Source: Cotesia glomerata (taxonomy: Eukaryota > Arthropoda > Insecta > Hymenoptera > Braconidae). Taken from it: a DNA stretch of 64,000 bases. The notes under the pieces were generated by a model that saw only the letters and a list, made by a program, of their open reading frames with translations, was not told the origin of the DNA and ran no database searches. Each line of letters begins with the position of its first letter. The stretch's first letter is position 1. The DNA is taken from positions 18,262,474 to 18,326,473 of the forward strand of contig NC_058159.1 in NCBI RefSeq assembly GCF_020080835.1, in the 5' to 3' direction. Of the stretch, positions 26,684 through 39,525 are shown one piece after another. The position numbers were made by a program, and so were the translations under genes.

Positions 26684-26976
26684 TAGTGACGTTCATTTTA
26701 AATAGACCCCGGTCGATAAAATAACGTCACAATATATATATATATATATATATAATATATGAAAAATTGATGTAGGTACTCAAATGAAAGGTCTCGATGA
26801 GTGTAATGTCTGGGTGAATTTGTATATTTAAAAATGTCAATAGTTGACAAGATAGCAATATCAGTTCTTAATTATTGACATTTTTTAATATATAAGCTCA
26901 TCCTGATGTCACACTCACCAAGAGCTTTCATTTGAGTACCCACATGCATTTTGATATATTTTTCATGTATACATGT

Positions 26977-27012
<36 letters not shown>

Positions 27013-27395
27013 TATAAAATATATAAAAAATTGATGTGGGTACTCAAATGAAAGGTCTCGATGAGTGTGTAATGTCGGGATGAGCTTACATCTTTAAAAA
27101 TGTCAATAGTTAACAAGATAAAAGGTCATTTCTTAATTATGTGTCTAGAAATGGAGCATTTTCGAATGCAGCCTAAATACTTATCATGATAAATTGACTA
27201 TCGATGAGAATGATATGAAACCAGTGTTCCCATCCGCCACATAATTATCGTAAACGTCACATAATTTGAAGCATTGTACGATCGTACATCCGACTTTGAT
27301 TATGTGACGAAAAGTTACGATAAAATGAGTCTTGTACGGTAATTGTACGATAATTTTCGATATGTTTGATTTTCATTCTTATCTGTGCGGGTTAA
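26684..27395. repeat. Palindromic AT-rich MITE and a partial second copy
   Basis: Between (TA)n tracts, 26756-26965 reads GAAAAATTGATGTAGGTACT ... GAGTACCCACATGCATTTTG, an inverted pair around TCAATAGTTGACA. The left half is repeated at about 27018-27130. 27130-27395 shows no identifiable feature. Confidence 0.65.
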
Positions 27396-28409
27396 CCCGA
27401 CTAGAAATTTCGGTGACGCAGTGATTCGGCGCAAGTATTAAGGCATGCCTAATTCCAAACTTGCAGTAAGTGAGGCATCCAAACTAGGCCGAAGTTTGGG
27501 ATGTAACGCAGTTGCGAGGCTCAGCCTAACTTGGCTTCCTGATTAGGTTGCAGTTTGGAAACCAAATTCGCAACGAAGAATCCAAATCTTATTCTTTCTT
27601 GATTTTTAGCTTTTTTATTATCAAGCGAAAATTAATAATAACAAATGCTTATTTTTTTATCTTCTTTTACTATTTTAAGTATAAATATTAAATTTAGGAC
27701 TAAATTTTTTAAATATTTCATGAATAAAAAAAAAAACAAATTCTTTGTTGCTTTTATTTAATATTATTTTTATTATTTAATTTTATTTTTTATATAATTT
27801 TTTTTGTTTTTTGGAGCGTTTTTTAATCTGAAGAGGTTTTTTTGATTGGTAGATTTGATAAGTCAAGGGGGAAGGAGATGATGGAGGAGTTAGATACACT
27901 AATCACACATAACACTTAACTTTACTTCACACTCGCCTTAATAGTAATTATAATTAGTAATTATTAATTATTAAAAATCGTACATGTCGAACGCGAGACT
28001 CGAACACGGTACCCGACGCACGAGGGCCCTATACCATACCGCGACGCTACGCCGATGATGAGCGACCTCTTACTTCAAGATACTTATAAGCACGACCAAT
28101 GTTCGGCTTGCCTAATTTAAAACAAATAAGATTCGAATTGGGCTAGCCTAAGTTCGGAAAGCCAAGTTCGCTCCAAACTAGCAAAACTCAGGTTATCGTT
28201 ACTTGAAACCAGTTCGGCATTCCCATGATATATCAGAATTAAGGAATCCATGAAACTTTCCTAGTTACGTCCAAATATGGCAAGCCAAACATTTCGTTCT
28301 GTCTACCTTGGTTTTTATGAGGTACAACCTAGGCAAGCCTAAGTTATGCAAGCCAAACTTGCCCCGAATTGGTTCTTCGGCATATGCCTCACTGAAATTT
28401 CTAGTCGGG
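27396..28409. mobile_element. CCCGACTAG element, copy 2 (both ends present)
   Basis: TIR CCCGACTAGAAATTTC at the left is inverted at the right (GAAATTTCTAGTCGGG). Sub-terminal parts are rich in short AAGTTTGGC / GCCAAACTT units in both orientations; a tRNA-like module lies at 27975-28070; the middle is AT-rich. No coding capacity. No target duplication is evident (GTTAA versus TACAT). Confidence 0.8.
27975..28070 (-). repeat. tRNA-like pol III module in the CCCGACTAG element
   Basis: On the minus strand GGCGTAGCGTCGCGG resembles an A box and GTTCGAGTC a B box, about 50 bases apart, in a GC-rich island inside an AT-rich element. The same module occurs at 26486-26580. Confidence 0.5.
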
Positions 28410-29132
28410 TACATGAGACACCATGTTTATATGTACAATACACAAATATTCTCATAAATACACACTTTTATATGTATAGAACTAAAAGGCTTAACCTTGG
28501 AAAGACTTAAAGCCAAATATCTTCTCCCACTCCGTTTTAGAGTACTTTGGCAAGAAACGCCGAAGTTCGTCAAACGTTTGGAATGCCTAACTTGCAGGAA
28601 ATTATAAAATCCAAAGGTCTACGGAAGTTCGGTTTGCCAAACTTAAAAGTAATTGGGGCCATCTATGGTAAGACGAAGTTTGGCGAATGTTTGGAATGCC
28701 TAACTTGCAGGAAATTATAAAATCCAAAGGTCTACGGAAGTTCGGTTTGCCAAACTTAAAAGTAATTGGGGCCATCTATGGTAAGCCGAAGTTTGGCGAA
28801 TGTTTGGAATACCTAACTTGCAGGAAATTATAAAATCCAAAGGCTTACGAAAGTTCGGTTTACCAAACTTAAAGGTAATTAGGGCCATTTATGGCAAGCC
28901 AAACTTCGGCAAATCTTTGGTTATCGTTACTTCCAGCTAGTCAGGCATTCCAAAGGTTCGCTGAAGTTCGGCTTGCCATAGATGTCTCAAATTACATGCA
29001 AATTTGGCATGCCAATCTTCGTTTTGCCTAACGTGGATTTAATAAGGCGCAAATTAGGCTTGCCTAAGTTAGGCAAGCCAAACTTGCCCCTCACTAATTC
29101 TTCGGCATTCCTCACTACAATTTCTAGTCGGG
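28410..29132. repeat. CCCGACTAG-family right-end fragment with a 113-bp tandem repeat
   Basis: Units beginning GGAATGCCTAACTTGCAGG start at 28580, 28692 and 28805 (about 112-113 bp). The right end, ...ATTTCTAGTCGGG at 29132, is the same as that of the preceding element. The dense TTGGCAAGCC-type motifs repeat in both orientations. Confidence 0.75.
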
Positions 29133-29244
29133 AACTTTCATTTATTACCCGCTCGAAGTATGCAGCACCCCGCGGGTGCCCTATCGCCCTACACAGTTTA
29201 TTTTGTTATGCTAATGTTTAATAAATTAATATGAATTAATATAT

Positions 29245-32200
29245 GGGTCATTCCACCAAATAAGAACATTTTTACGGGGCGACCCTCGCGGATTATGTTT
29301 AAAATTTATGGAGGTGTTCTCTATCATAAGACAAAAATTCCCTGAGAGTTTTAGCTCTTAATACGCAGCGGTCTTGAAGTTATGATTTTTTGAAATTTTG
29401 GAAAAAATTTTTTTTCAACTTTTTCGTCAATTTTTCTGATATGAAAAACATTTTTAAACAAAATCGACAAACATTGTATTTTGTAGGAAAAATTCTCAGC
29501 TTTTGAATGAAAATATTTATTTTTTCATAAACTCATCAGAAGACCCTTAAAAATCGAATTAAAATGGAAAAATTGATTTTTTTCGGTGTGCAGCGCAAAA
29601 TTCTTCAAATTTGAATTTTTTTTCTGAAAGCTGAGAGTTTTTTACACAAAATATAGCGTTTTACCGATGTGCATATTTTTTGTTTCGTCACAATTAAATT
29701 AAACGCAAATTCATTATAATTAAAATACTTTTATTTTTGAACTTTTTTGAGATGTGGACACAGTTTTAATGAAAGCATAACCAATTTCATCTTTTAAAGG
29801 CACAAAAGTGTGTAATGACTGTGTACCTTTCACCGTTTTCGATTGAGAATATCGTACGTTTAACACATTTTTTTTTATTAAATAATCGTCATTAGCTATA
29901 AAAGTAAAGTCAACGCTTGTAAAATTTTTCGTTCCCCAGGAAAACAAATCTTGTGGTTTCAGTATATGCTCTTTATTGTTCATTTGTAATGAAGCTCTAG
30001 CAGCATATCGTTTTAATGAACCCGCAAGACCATCGCATGGTCCTTTGCCATGGGCAGTTGCAAAAAAATGCCACTCAGCGTTGATTTCGAAGTCAGCATA
30101 ATGATAACATAAGTTTGTAAATGCTTTCTTGTTTTTGAATTGTTGTGGAGCTCCATCAGAGAAGTAAAAAATCGTATTGATGACAGCAAACTTCTTTTTA
30201 AGAAAGGCAATCAATTGCTCTTGAAATAAATAAATTAAAACTGTGTCGTGCTTAAGACAATCTGAAATACCAACAAAGCTCAAATGCTTAATAGTATCAT
30301 TTTCGTTATAATAAATCACCATTGGAAATATAGTAGCTTGATCATTATTCCAATGAAAGCCTTGAGCTGCTTCCTGCACAACGAATGCATAATTTTCCGA
30401 AAAGTCAAATACTACGGCGAATTCCCCGCTCTTTAAATTTAGTTTTGTATCAGAAAAAAATCGACTTTGTATTTTCGCAATAAAATCATGTTTCAAAAGC
30501 TTATCAAGTTGCGTCACTAAAGTCTCGATGAAGTCTTCGGAATCTGAAGTAACATTCACAATAGTACAACGGTCTGTTGATGTCCACATTTTATATTGGA
30601 TTTCATTAACATCAGATTCATTAAACGACACACGAAAATAATCAGCGATTTCTTCATTATTTGGACAACTATTGCACATTCTGGAAAAGCACGATTCTTT
30701 TGGATTGTTACAAACTAATTTATTTAATAAATTTTTGTAAATTGGCTGAGATTCTACAACCAAATCGGTGTTTTTCGCAAATTTTGGAAAATTACATCCT
30801 AAATGGAATAAATGTAATAAGATTAATAACTAGTTTTAGTACAATTATAGAGAATGTCAAATACACAAGTACCTTCTAACATCAATTTTACATTTTGATG
30901 AATAGTACAAACACATACGACATGTGTACCACTACTTCCAGCAAGAATACAATAAGTAGGCCTCAAACTAGCGAATTTAGAAAATCCGATTGCCACTGAA
31001 TTATATTGCGCTTTGAAGCTTTGGTACAATTCTTTTAAATTACAAAGAATCAACTTTTTTTGTACCCTAGTTCGATTTCCATCACAATCCTTCACAGATT
31101 TAAAATCTTTCATGCCCGCTAATTGTTTTGAGTTTTCTTCGCTTTCATAAAAATCAATGACAAGTTTTTTTACATCTAATTTAAGCGGCTGATTGCCTGG
31201 AACTTTTGTGGGATTCAAAGTATTAGTAGTCATTTCACCAGAGTCTAAATCAACATTCTCAGATTCACTGATATCATTTTTAAGATTCAGTACCATTTTT
31301 CGAGAACAGTTAAATTCAGATGCTATACGACTGACTTCCCAACTGTCGGGTAAAATTGAAAGCAGCTTCTTTTTTATTGATCTGTAAAGCAAACGATCGA
31401 TCGTATTAATATAAAAAATGAAGATATTTTAAAATGATCGATTGTTAAAAAAATTTACTTGTCACTTTCAGCGTTATATAATTTCTTCACTTTAGCTATC
31501 ATGGAACAATGATCTTGATTAATCTTTCTGTAGGTAGATTCAGGTACTATTCCAAATTGTGATTGGAACTTATTCTCTAGGGCAGCATAGCTCTCATCAA
31601 GTTTTTTTACTCCATAATTTTTTTCAGAATATAACCTTAAATTAAACGCATAGAAAAATAATTAAGTAAGTTTTCACTCAGTAAATGAAAAACTTAATCA
31701 ATAGAAAATTTTTACCTGTCTTTTTCAATAAGAGGAATTTTCAAAAATCGCTCTAAAGAATGATCATTGTAATCACATAGATTGTCGCTAAAATTACTGA
31801 CAGTTCGAGATAAACTGCTTCCTTGAGTACAAATTTCAGCTGATATACTCAGACTTTCAACACTAATTTGACTTGAAATAATTTCCTCTTCCTCTGATGC
31901 CGGCGGAATATATTCTTTGACACGGAATCGACAACGCACACATAACATTGAAGTGTCATCTAAGTCAGGAAATTTCCAATGATCTTCGTCGGGAAATTTT
32001 CTTAAATCTTTAACTCCTTTTTTATCTAAAAGTTTCGTTTAATTAGATGTCAAAAGTCAATATTAAACACAAGGCCATTAATTTAATTGGTTCTACGTAG
32101 AGGTTATACATGAGAGGTCAAGTGCACTGTATTAGTTACTTACGTGACTCATTGAATGGATTACAACAATTTACTGACCGTATACGTTTACTCATGGCGA

Positions 32201-32932
32201 TGAAATATCAAAGTAACGCAATAATTATTACTTAAGAACTTGAGCAATTATATTTTTGTTAAGAACAAACGATCCGAAAAGAAATCGCTCAAAAAAGAAT
32301 CACAAAATGAAAGTAAATAGAGGGAGTTGTGAGCGCCATCTGCATGATAAGTGACGAAGTATAGACTCATCTTTTAAGCAGGTGGTTCAAAATTTCTGAG
32401 TACTATAATTTTAGTATTAAAGAGAAAATTATATTACTATTCTGAATTATATTACTGCATAGTGAATCTAACATTTAATTTAATTGTGACGAAACAAAAA
32501 ATATGCACATCGTCAAAACGCTATATTTTGTGTAAAAAACTCTCAGCTTTCAGAAAAAAAATTCAAATTTGAAGAATTTTGGGCTGCACACCGAAAAAAA
32601 TAAATTTCTCCACTTTAATTTGATTTTTAAGGGTCTTCTGATGAGTTTATGAAAAAATAAATATTTTTATTCAAAAGCTGAGAATTTTTCCTACAAAATA
32701 CAATATTTGTCGATTTTGTTTAAAAATGTTTTTCATATCAGAAAAATTGACGAAAAAGTTGAAAAAAAATTTTTTCCAAAATTTCAAAAAATCATAACTT
32801 CAAGACCGCTGCGTATTAAGAGCTAAAACTCTCAGGGAATTTTTGTCTTATGATAGAGAACACCTCCATAAATTTTAAACATAATCCGCGAGGGTCGCCC
32901 CGTAAAAATGTTCTTATTTGGTGGAATGACCC
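29245..32932 (-). mobile_element. Apparently intact DNA transposon with TIRs of about 450 bp and ATAT duplication
   Basis: Left TIR (29245-29695) starts GGGTCATTCCACC; the right TIR (32485-32932) is its nearly perfect inverse. ATAT flanks both sides (29241-29244, 32933-32936). The 3688-bp element contains one five-exon transposase gene on the minus strand. A 4-bp duplication and the transposase type suggest a Sola-like element, but I could not confirm the superfamily. A non-autonomous relative occupies 60751-63350. Confidence 0.88.
29720..32195 (-). CDS. Transposase of the long-TIR element, five exons, 691 residues
   Basis: Exons: 32195-32144 (start ATG), 32025-31716, 31635-31459, 31381-30873, 30798-29720. 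Every junction has GT-AG (GTAAGT, GTAAAA, GTAAAT, GTACTT donors; TTTTAG, TTTAAG, TTTACAG, TTTAG acceptors), and the exon lengths keep one frame to the stop with no internal stop. The N-terminus has a Cys/His cluster (NCCNPFNESH ... LCVRC) that probably binds DNA. The C-terminal half contains FDFSENYAF, FYFSDGAPQQFKNK and HFFATAHGKGPCDG with spaced Asp residues, a DDE/RNase H-like arrangement. I recognise the family from many metazoan transposons but cannot name it with certainty (Sola-like is my best guess). It lies between matching TIRs, so an active or recently active source is plausible. Confidence 0.85.
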
Positions 32933-32936
32933 ATAT

Positions 32937-34977
32937 AAAATTGATTATTTTTTTTATTTGATTTCATTTCATGAAGAAACATTTTTTTTGTAAATATTTT
33001 TCAAGAGTAAATTTATGTCCGAATTTTAAATCAAAATATTTTGGCATAAAAAAAATTTGAACTATGTAAATTTAGTCAAAAACTTAAGTTTAAAACTTTT
33101 TTTTTGTGCGTACGATAATTTTTCAGAAGATCCGATAATTTGACGGCACTGTGTCGATCAGAGAAGCAAAAGTTTCTGGGAACACTGTATGAAACCTTGA
33201 AAAGGCGCAAATTCAAGTCAAGACCTTTGCAATGACACTAAATTTCACTAAAAATACCGATTTTATCATATGACTATCCTGGAGACAAAATTCTTGTTAT
33301 TCTCTTAATAATATAGATATACTTTTTTCAATACTCACTCTTATGTCAAACATTAGAATGTTATTATATACTGACTCTAAAATCGAAAAAATTTAGTTTT
33401 TTATACTTCCTGTGCAGTTTTTATATGATTGCAATCATGATGATTTTAACTATCTCCGATGGTAAAAGTTACCATCTAGATAATAAACCGTATCATCATA
33501 ATTGTGGGAATTAATATATACTGATTGTACTAATTACAATCGCCAGATAGTTGCATTTATCATCTTAACTTTGCAAAAGTTAATAACCATCTTGGATAGT
33601 AGAAGCTACAAAATAGGGATGGTTACCGTTAACATAAATTCTCTCCGTGTACGTATATGTTGAAGTTGTTTACAAGATTCAACTGTTGCTAAAATTCTTT
33701 TTGCGATTTTTACGCCACCTCGCGGACGTTTGTCGAATTAAAAGATAATTCGACTCATCTATAGCGTATTTTAGCGTAGTCCTACAGAAATGTAGAGACA
33801 GATAGAGAGAAAGAGAAGTTACTTTTCGATACTAGTGCGACGTAAATTAACTAAACTATAGATTGCCAGAAATCGTATTCTTTGCGCCCTCGGTATGTTG
33901 CTCGAAAATCCAACTTTCGCGGTTGATATGACAAAAAAGGTATAGTTTAGACCCACCAAATATCACTTGGAAATAATACTTTTGTGGTTAGAATTGAATT
34001 ACAAAAAATTAATTCTATTGTCACAATTATTCTTACTGACTTCTTAAAAGCTTAAAAATAAAGATAAAGCTAAACCAACGCGTAAATACATAAAATGTAG
34101 ATAAATAGATAACCTTCAACATAATGTTTAAAAGAAATGTAATTTTCGTATATTATTAAGGTGAAAAAAATTAAGATACATATGATTAAGCTTAAGGGGC
34201 TTAATGACAGTTACTATGAATTAAGTACAATTTGTATAGTTTTGAGCTGAAAATAGCGAGAAATTTCAGGGATGACTCGTAAAGTTTACGATTATTTAGA
34301 TTTTTTTATTTGTTTTCATAATAATAGTAACAGTTAGTTTTAATTATCAAAAAATTAATGCGCATTCAATCTCTTTATCTATTGGAGAAAGAATACGACA
34401 ATACAGAAGTGACTTTATAACTAAAACAATCATGTTAATAAAGGATGAATTTAAATAGTTAGCAAAAAATTTAACAAGGCACACGTGTAAAACATAAGGG
34501 TTGCAATTACAGTGTCGTAGCTCGTGTAATTGCGCCAGCAATATAAAAAAGTCATAACTTGGGACAATAGACACGATTTTATTTATTAGTTTCATCATTA
34601 AACGTCGTTATTCCCAGTAATTTAAAGCTCAAAAGAAAAAAGTGACCTCAGAGTCACGTGGCAGCGCACATGAGTCTGAACTACCACCTACTGTGAATTT
34701 CAGTTCGATCGATTCGACTATTATATTCAGTTGTATTTATTACAATTCTAATAACTATGTTTGTGGAGAAAAAATAAAACTTATTACTCAATCTGCTATT
34801 ATTTGAACTTTTAATTTAGGACCTTATGAGGTCGTATATTTAGCATACAACGGATACGGAACATAAAAAAGTTGATTCCTCAGAAAAATCTCATAGCTAA
34901 ATTTACAACCTACCACACAAACTCATTCTTCTATTGAATTTTGTAACTTTGATCCCGTCGGTCGTTTTATAATTTTA
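32937..34977. other. AT-rich non-coding stretch
   Basis: No convincing ORF, RNA gene or terminal repeat was seen. Some GATGGTAA/TTACCATC-type short inverted motifs occur around 33460-33630. Confidence 0.5.
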
Positions 34978-35088
34978 ATTCCCGCTAAGAAAATCGGGAA
35001 GTTATTGGTTTTACCCCGTTTTGCAAAAATAATGTTTTATTAAATTTCTATTAGACTTTTGAGCTCGGAGAGCTCAAAATAACACATA
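34978..35088 (+). repeat. TTAGGAAAACGG family, truncated copy
   Basis: CCCGCTAAGAAAATCGGGAA then ACCCCGTTTTGCAAAAAT match the AACTTCCCGC end; CTTTTGAGCTCGGAGAGCTC follows directly, so the middle including (TG)n is deleted. Confidence 0.75.
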
Positions 35089-35475
35089 CCCTTAGAGGAA
35101 ATGACAATCGGCCCGAGCTTGGCCAAGGCTCGGCGACAATTGGCCAAGATTTGGCGCAATGCTCATTAACTTTGGGGCAAGCTTGATATCCAAGCTTGGC
35201 CCAAGTCCGTCTAAGCATACAAATGATAATTTTCTGCTAAGACTGAATATCAGTACTGTGCCAAGACTGAAAATAAGTATTGTGCCAAGACTGAGAATAA
35301 GTATTGCGCCAAGACTGAAAATAAGTATCGTGTCAAGACTGAAAATAAGTATTGTGCCAAGACTGAATTTTAGTATTGAGTCAATACCGATTTTCAAGTC
35401 TGGCCCATGCCTGGTTATCAGGACTGGACCACAGTTACTATTTAAGTCTGGCCCATGCCATTTGATAAAAAGTGA
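35089..35475. repeat. 24-bp minisatellite arm
   Basis: Seven or so tandem units of CCAAGACTGAAAATAAGTAT (24-bp period) at 35235-35385, preceded and followed by TTGGCCAAG / AGTCTGGCCC motifs. The two opposing ORFs here are repeat artefacts. It probably forms one arm of an element that includes the tRNA-like module at 35598. Confidence 0.75.
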
Positions 35476-35597
35476 TAAAAAGGAATTTTCTAATCGTAAT
35501 TTTTTTTTATTTTAATTTTTATGCAGAGCTAACGCAAGTTTATACCATTTGACCTTTTATTTAGACCTAACTTTCATTAATTATGGAAATAAAGTGA

Positions 35598-35690
35598 AAA
35601 TCGCATTTGTCCTAACCGAGATTCGAACCCGAGCCGCGCGCTTGCTAGACCGATAACTAACCTACGCCGTATGACCGATAAGCTGATCGA
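35598..35690 (-). repeat. tRNA-like pol III module
   Basis: On the minus strand GTAGGTTAGTTATCGG (A-box-like) is followed by CTCGGGTTCGAATCTCGG with a B box GGGTTCGAATC. It is a GC-rich island in AT-rich DNA, about 120 bases from the minisatellite arm. Confidence 0.55.
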
Positions 35691-36684
35691 CATCTCATCA
35701 TTCTTATTAGCTAAATCTATATGGTGACAGAGTGTGACGGTTTATTATTTTCATAATTTATGTTATTTAATATTGTGTTTTGATGAAAATTAACTATTTT
35801 TTACAAATGTTTATTAATTTAAAAAAATAGAAAAGTCAAGTCCTTATATTACTTTAGAATTTGTACATCGTTCTGTATACTTTTAACATTTTATTATAAA
35901 TTTTAATGTTTAAAATTATCAATATTAAAAATTAAACTGTAAATTATTATATTTTAATTTTTTTAAGACCCTATCGATCTCCCAACAAACGGAAACGGAT
36001 TGGAGCTCAATGCGATCCAATCCGATTCAATACGTTTTTTGAAACGGATTGAATCGTATTGAAAAGTATTGAATCGGATAGGGCAAATTAAAAGTAGAAG
36101 TTGAATTTACCGACAGAGCCGAATTAGTTACCATTTCTAATCAAGGTATTTTGGATTTTTTTTTTTTTAAATACTTAGGAAAATATTTTGAATATTTGTG
36201 TGTATGTGGGAAGTATTGCTTTTTTTTGTTTAAAAAAAGCGTTTTAGCGTTGAGCTTCAAATTAAAATATCTCAGAAACTAAGCAAAAGTAGTCGAGACA
36301 TATTACGTATGAAATTTAGAGAATTAAATAAAGAACAAAATGTGCCAAACCCGATGTCACTATGACCAATAGTTTATGAGACATTAATTTTTTAATGAAA
36401 AAAACGCGGTTTCGCTCAAGCACTTATAAACAAATAGCAGTAACTCCGCGAAAAATCATTCGATTTCCTTTTTTTTTTTTTTTTTTTAATTTTAATTATT
36501 GTTGTCTTCTATAAGCAAAAAAATCAGCTAAGCTCAAAAAAATTTTTTTGAATTTATTTGAATTATTTTCAGTTTTTCGAATTTCTGTATTGAAAAATAG
36601 TTGAAATTGGAAAAAAAATTTTTTTTTTTTCATATTAAAATTTTTCCGGCAGCAAAGAATCGATATGAAAAAAAAAAAATTTAT
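35691..36684. other. AT-rich stretch; short GGATTGAAT repeats at 35985-36085
   Basis: No gene. CCTATCGATC ... GGATAGGG encloses short units of CGGATTGAATCGTATTGAA in both orientations, perhaps a small element. The remainder is low-complexity A/T. Confidence 0.5.
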
Positions 36685-38994
36685 TTTTAGTGCAAATATA
36701 TAGTTAACAAGTTTTAAAAAATATGAGTTCTACGGGAATTCGATGTCCGGATCCGAGGAAGAGCGCGTGCGCCATTCCCCTCAAACCGTTGTCGGAGAAT
36801 GTTGGAGGAAATAATAATAATGTAATTTTGTAATTTTTTCCAAGTCTTAATTAACTTTTAAAAAATCGATTCAACAATATAGGTATCAAACGATTTAGAA
36901 TTTCATGAGTCGTAAAGATATCCTATCGTGTAGAGAACTTTTTTAAAAAAATTTATTTCTATTTGTTTGAAAAAATAGTTAGTTAAAATTTTGAAAATCG
37001 ATCGTTCATCGGTAGGTTTTCTAGACGATTCATAATATTTATAATCGATTGGTACTTATGTTGTGAAAACAAATTTTTAATTCTTAACTATTTTTTTAAA
37101 CAAATCAGTCGATTGGCTAAAGATGGAAGCCCGTGTACATTTTATGTTCATGAAAAAAACCATCAAATTCTTCTATATTTTAGGTCAAGGTTTACGAATA
37201 TCATATTGAATTTATTGACAAATGATGCAAACAATTGTTAATAACAATTAAATTGTTTAAACTGCTATAACTCAGAAACGGCTGATTTGACGAGAAAGTT
37301 TACTTTACAAAAAAATGTTTAAAATTAAAAAACAGATAAAAAATGTATTTATCAATTTTTTGATAAAATGGATATTTTCGGAGATATATCGCAAAAAACG
37401 ACGAGTAGCGGTCGGACCTTTCCGTCACGCGCACGCATCCCATGAACTCTAACGACAATTGACAAGCAAAAAAAAAAATACAAAAACGAAAAAAAATTAG
37501 AAGCTCGGTGTGGACAAGTGATTAAGAAAATAAACTCATAAGAATCGTAGAGGAGACTCTACAGAAGATTTCCAGAACAACAATCGATCAATTCACCCCA
37601 TTGACACGAAGAAACAGCCTCATAAGAGGCGATTTTCAGTTAACTTTACTAAAATGCGTCTTTTAAAAATTCATTCCTTGATGTCAAACAAAAAAAAAAA
37701 CAAAAAAATTTTTTCGCTAAAATCTGAAAAAGTAATATACATTCAAAATTAAAACAAAAAATTTTGACATCAAGGAATGAATTTTTAAATGTCAAATTTC
37801 AGTGAAATTAAACGAACATCGCTTCATATGGGGCTGTTTCTTCGTGTCCATGGGGTGAATTGATCGATTGTTGTTCTGGAAATCTTCTATAGAGTCTCCT
37901 CTACGAGTTTATATGAGTTTATGAGTTTATTTAGTTTTTATGAGTTTATTTTCTTAATCACTAGTCCACACCGAGCTTCTAATTTCTTTTCGTTTTTGTA
38001 TTTTTTTTTGCTTGTCAATTGTCGTTAAAGTTCATGGAATGTGTACGCGTGACAGAGAGGTCCGACCGCTACTCGTCGTTTTTCACGATATCTCCGAAAA
38101 TATCCATTTTATCAAAAAATTGATAAATACATTTTTTATCTGTTTTTTAATTTTAAACATTTTTTTGTAAAGTAAACTTTCTCGTCAAATCAGCCGTTTC
38201 TGAGTTATAGCAGTTTAAACAATTTAATTGTTATTAACAATTGTTTGCATCATTTGTCAATAAATTCAATATGATATTCGTAAACCTTGACCTAAAATAT
38301 AGAAGAATTTGATGGTTTTTTTCATGAACATAAAATGTACACGGGCTTCCATCTTTAGCCGATCGACTGATTTGTTTAAGAAAATAGTTAACAATTAGAA
38401 ATTTGTTTTCACAATATAGGTACCAACATAGGTACCAATTAATTCCAAATTATGAATCGTCCAGAAAACCTATCGATGAAAGATCGATTTTCAAAATGTT
38501 AACTAACTATTTTTTTAAACAAATAGAAGAATTAAAAAAAAAAAAAGTTCTCCGCACGATAGGAAATCTTTACAATTCATAAAATTCTGAATTGTTTGAT
38601 ACCTACATTATAAAAACAAATTTTTAATTGTTAACTAACTATTTTTTTAAACAAATAGAAAAAATTTTTTTTAAAAAAGTTTTTTACACGATAAGATATT
38701 TTTACGGCTCATGAAATTCTGAATTGTTTGATACCAATATTGTGGACTTGATTTTTTAAAAGTTAATTAAGACAGAAAAAATTACAAAAAAGATGAAAAA
38801 CAAATTACTCCGAGTATCTGAGCGGCCGCTTACTATTGTTTTTATTTGCCTCTCATTATTATTATTTCCCCCATCATTCTCCGACAACGGTATAAGGGGA
38901 ATAGCGCACGCGCTCTTCCTCGGATCCGGACATCGAATCCCCGTAAAACTCATATTTTTTAAAACTTGTTAACTATATATTTGCACTAAAAAAA
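36685..38994. mobile_element. Foldback element of about 2.3 kb
   Basis: The two halves are inverted copies: TTAGTGCAAATATATAGTTA / TAACTATATATTTGCACTAA at the ends, GATGTCCGGATCCGAGGAAG at 36742 against its inverse near 38930, and ATTCATTCCTTGATGTCAAA at 37669 against its inverse near 37770. Arms are about 1.05-1.1 kb with a spacer of about 100 bases. No coding sequence. Arms have drifted by small indels. Confidence 0.85.
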
Positions 38995-38996
38995 AA

Positions 38997-39525
38997 TTAG
39001 GAAAACGGTTGACCCTAAAGGCCATCCCTGTAACTTCCCGCTACCTCCATACCTAAGTGCTCAACAATTCACTTATTTTTTAAGCTCTTCGAGCTCAAAA
39101 ATATAATTTTTGTGTAATTTTGAGATCTCCGAGCTAAAATAAATCGCTGTTCTGTGCTTTTGAGCTCTTCGAGCTCAAAAGGCTAATAGAAGTTTTATAG
39201 AACACTATTTTTTGAATTTTCAAACCGCAATAACTTTTGAATGAATTAACCGATTTTCTCGCGGTTTACGGCATTCAACGCAGTTTTTTGAGTTCTTTAA
39301 AAAATCTTCGAGCGTAAACTGGTCAGACAAAAAATTTTATAGAAATTCTGAAAAAAACATTTTTTTCAATTTTTTTCGACAACGATATCTGATGAACAAA
39401 TCAACCGATTTTGACCGGGCTAGTAGCAATTGACGTAGTTTTTTGAGGTTAAGAGCTGATTAGTTTTTTGAATTGATCGGTTTAGCCGTTTAAAAGATAT
39501 TTCAAAAAAATATGGCACGCCGTTT
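38997..39525 (-). repeat. TTAGGAAAACGG family, truncated copy
   Basis: It starts TTAGGAAAACGGTTGACC next to the A-run of the foldback, has GAGCTC palindromes (39080-39180), then the AACCGATTTTGACCGGGCT region, and stops before the microsatellite. Confidence 0.8.

Noticed and set aside
28559..28930. CRISPR-like array
   Set aside because: Units are 113 bp in direct tandem without unique spacers, and the DNA is clearly eukaryotic.
35092..35515. Two opposing repetitive ORFs (Ser/Leu/Ile-rich)
   Set aside because: Both are translations of the 24-bp minisatellite.
38756..38953. 65-codon ORF in the right arm of the foldback
   Set aside because: The opposite arm carries the same sequence without an open frame, so it is chance.
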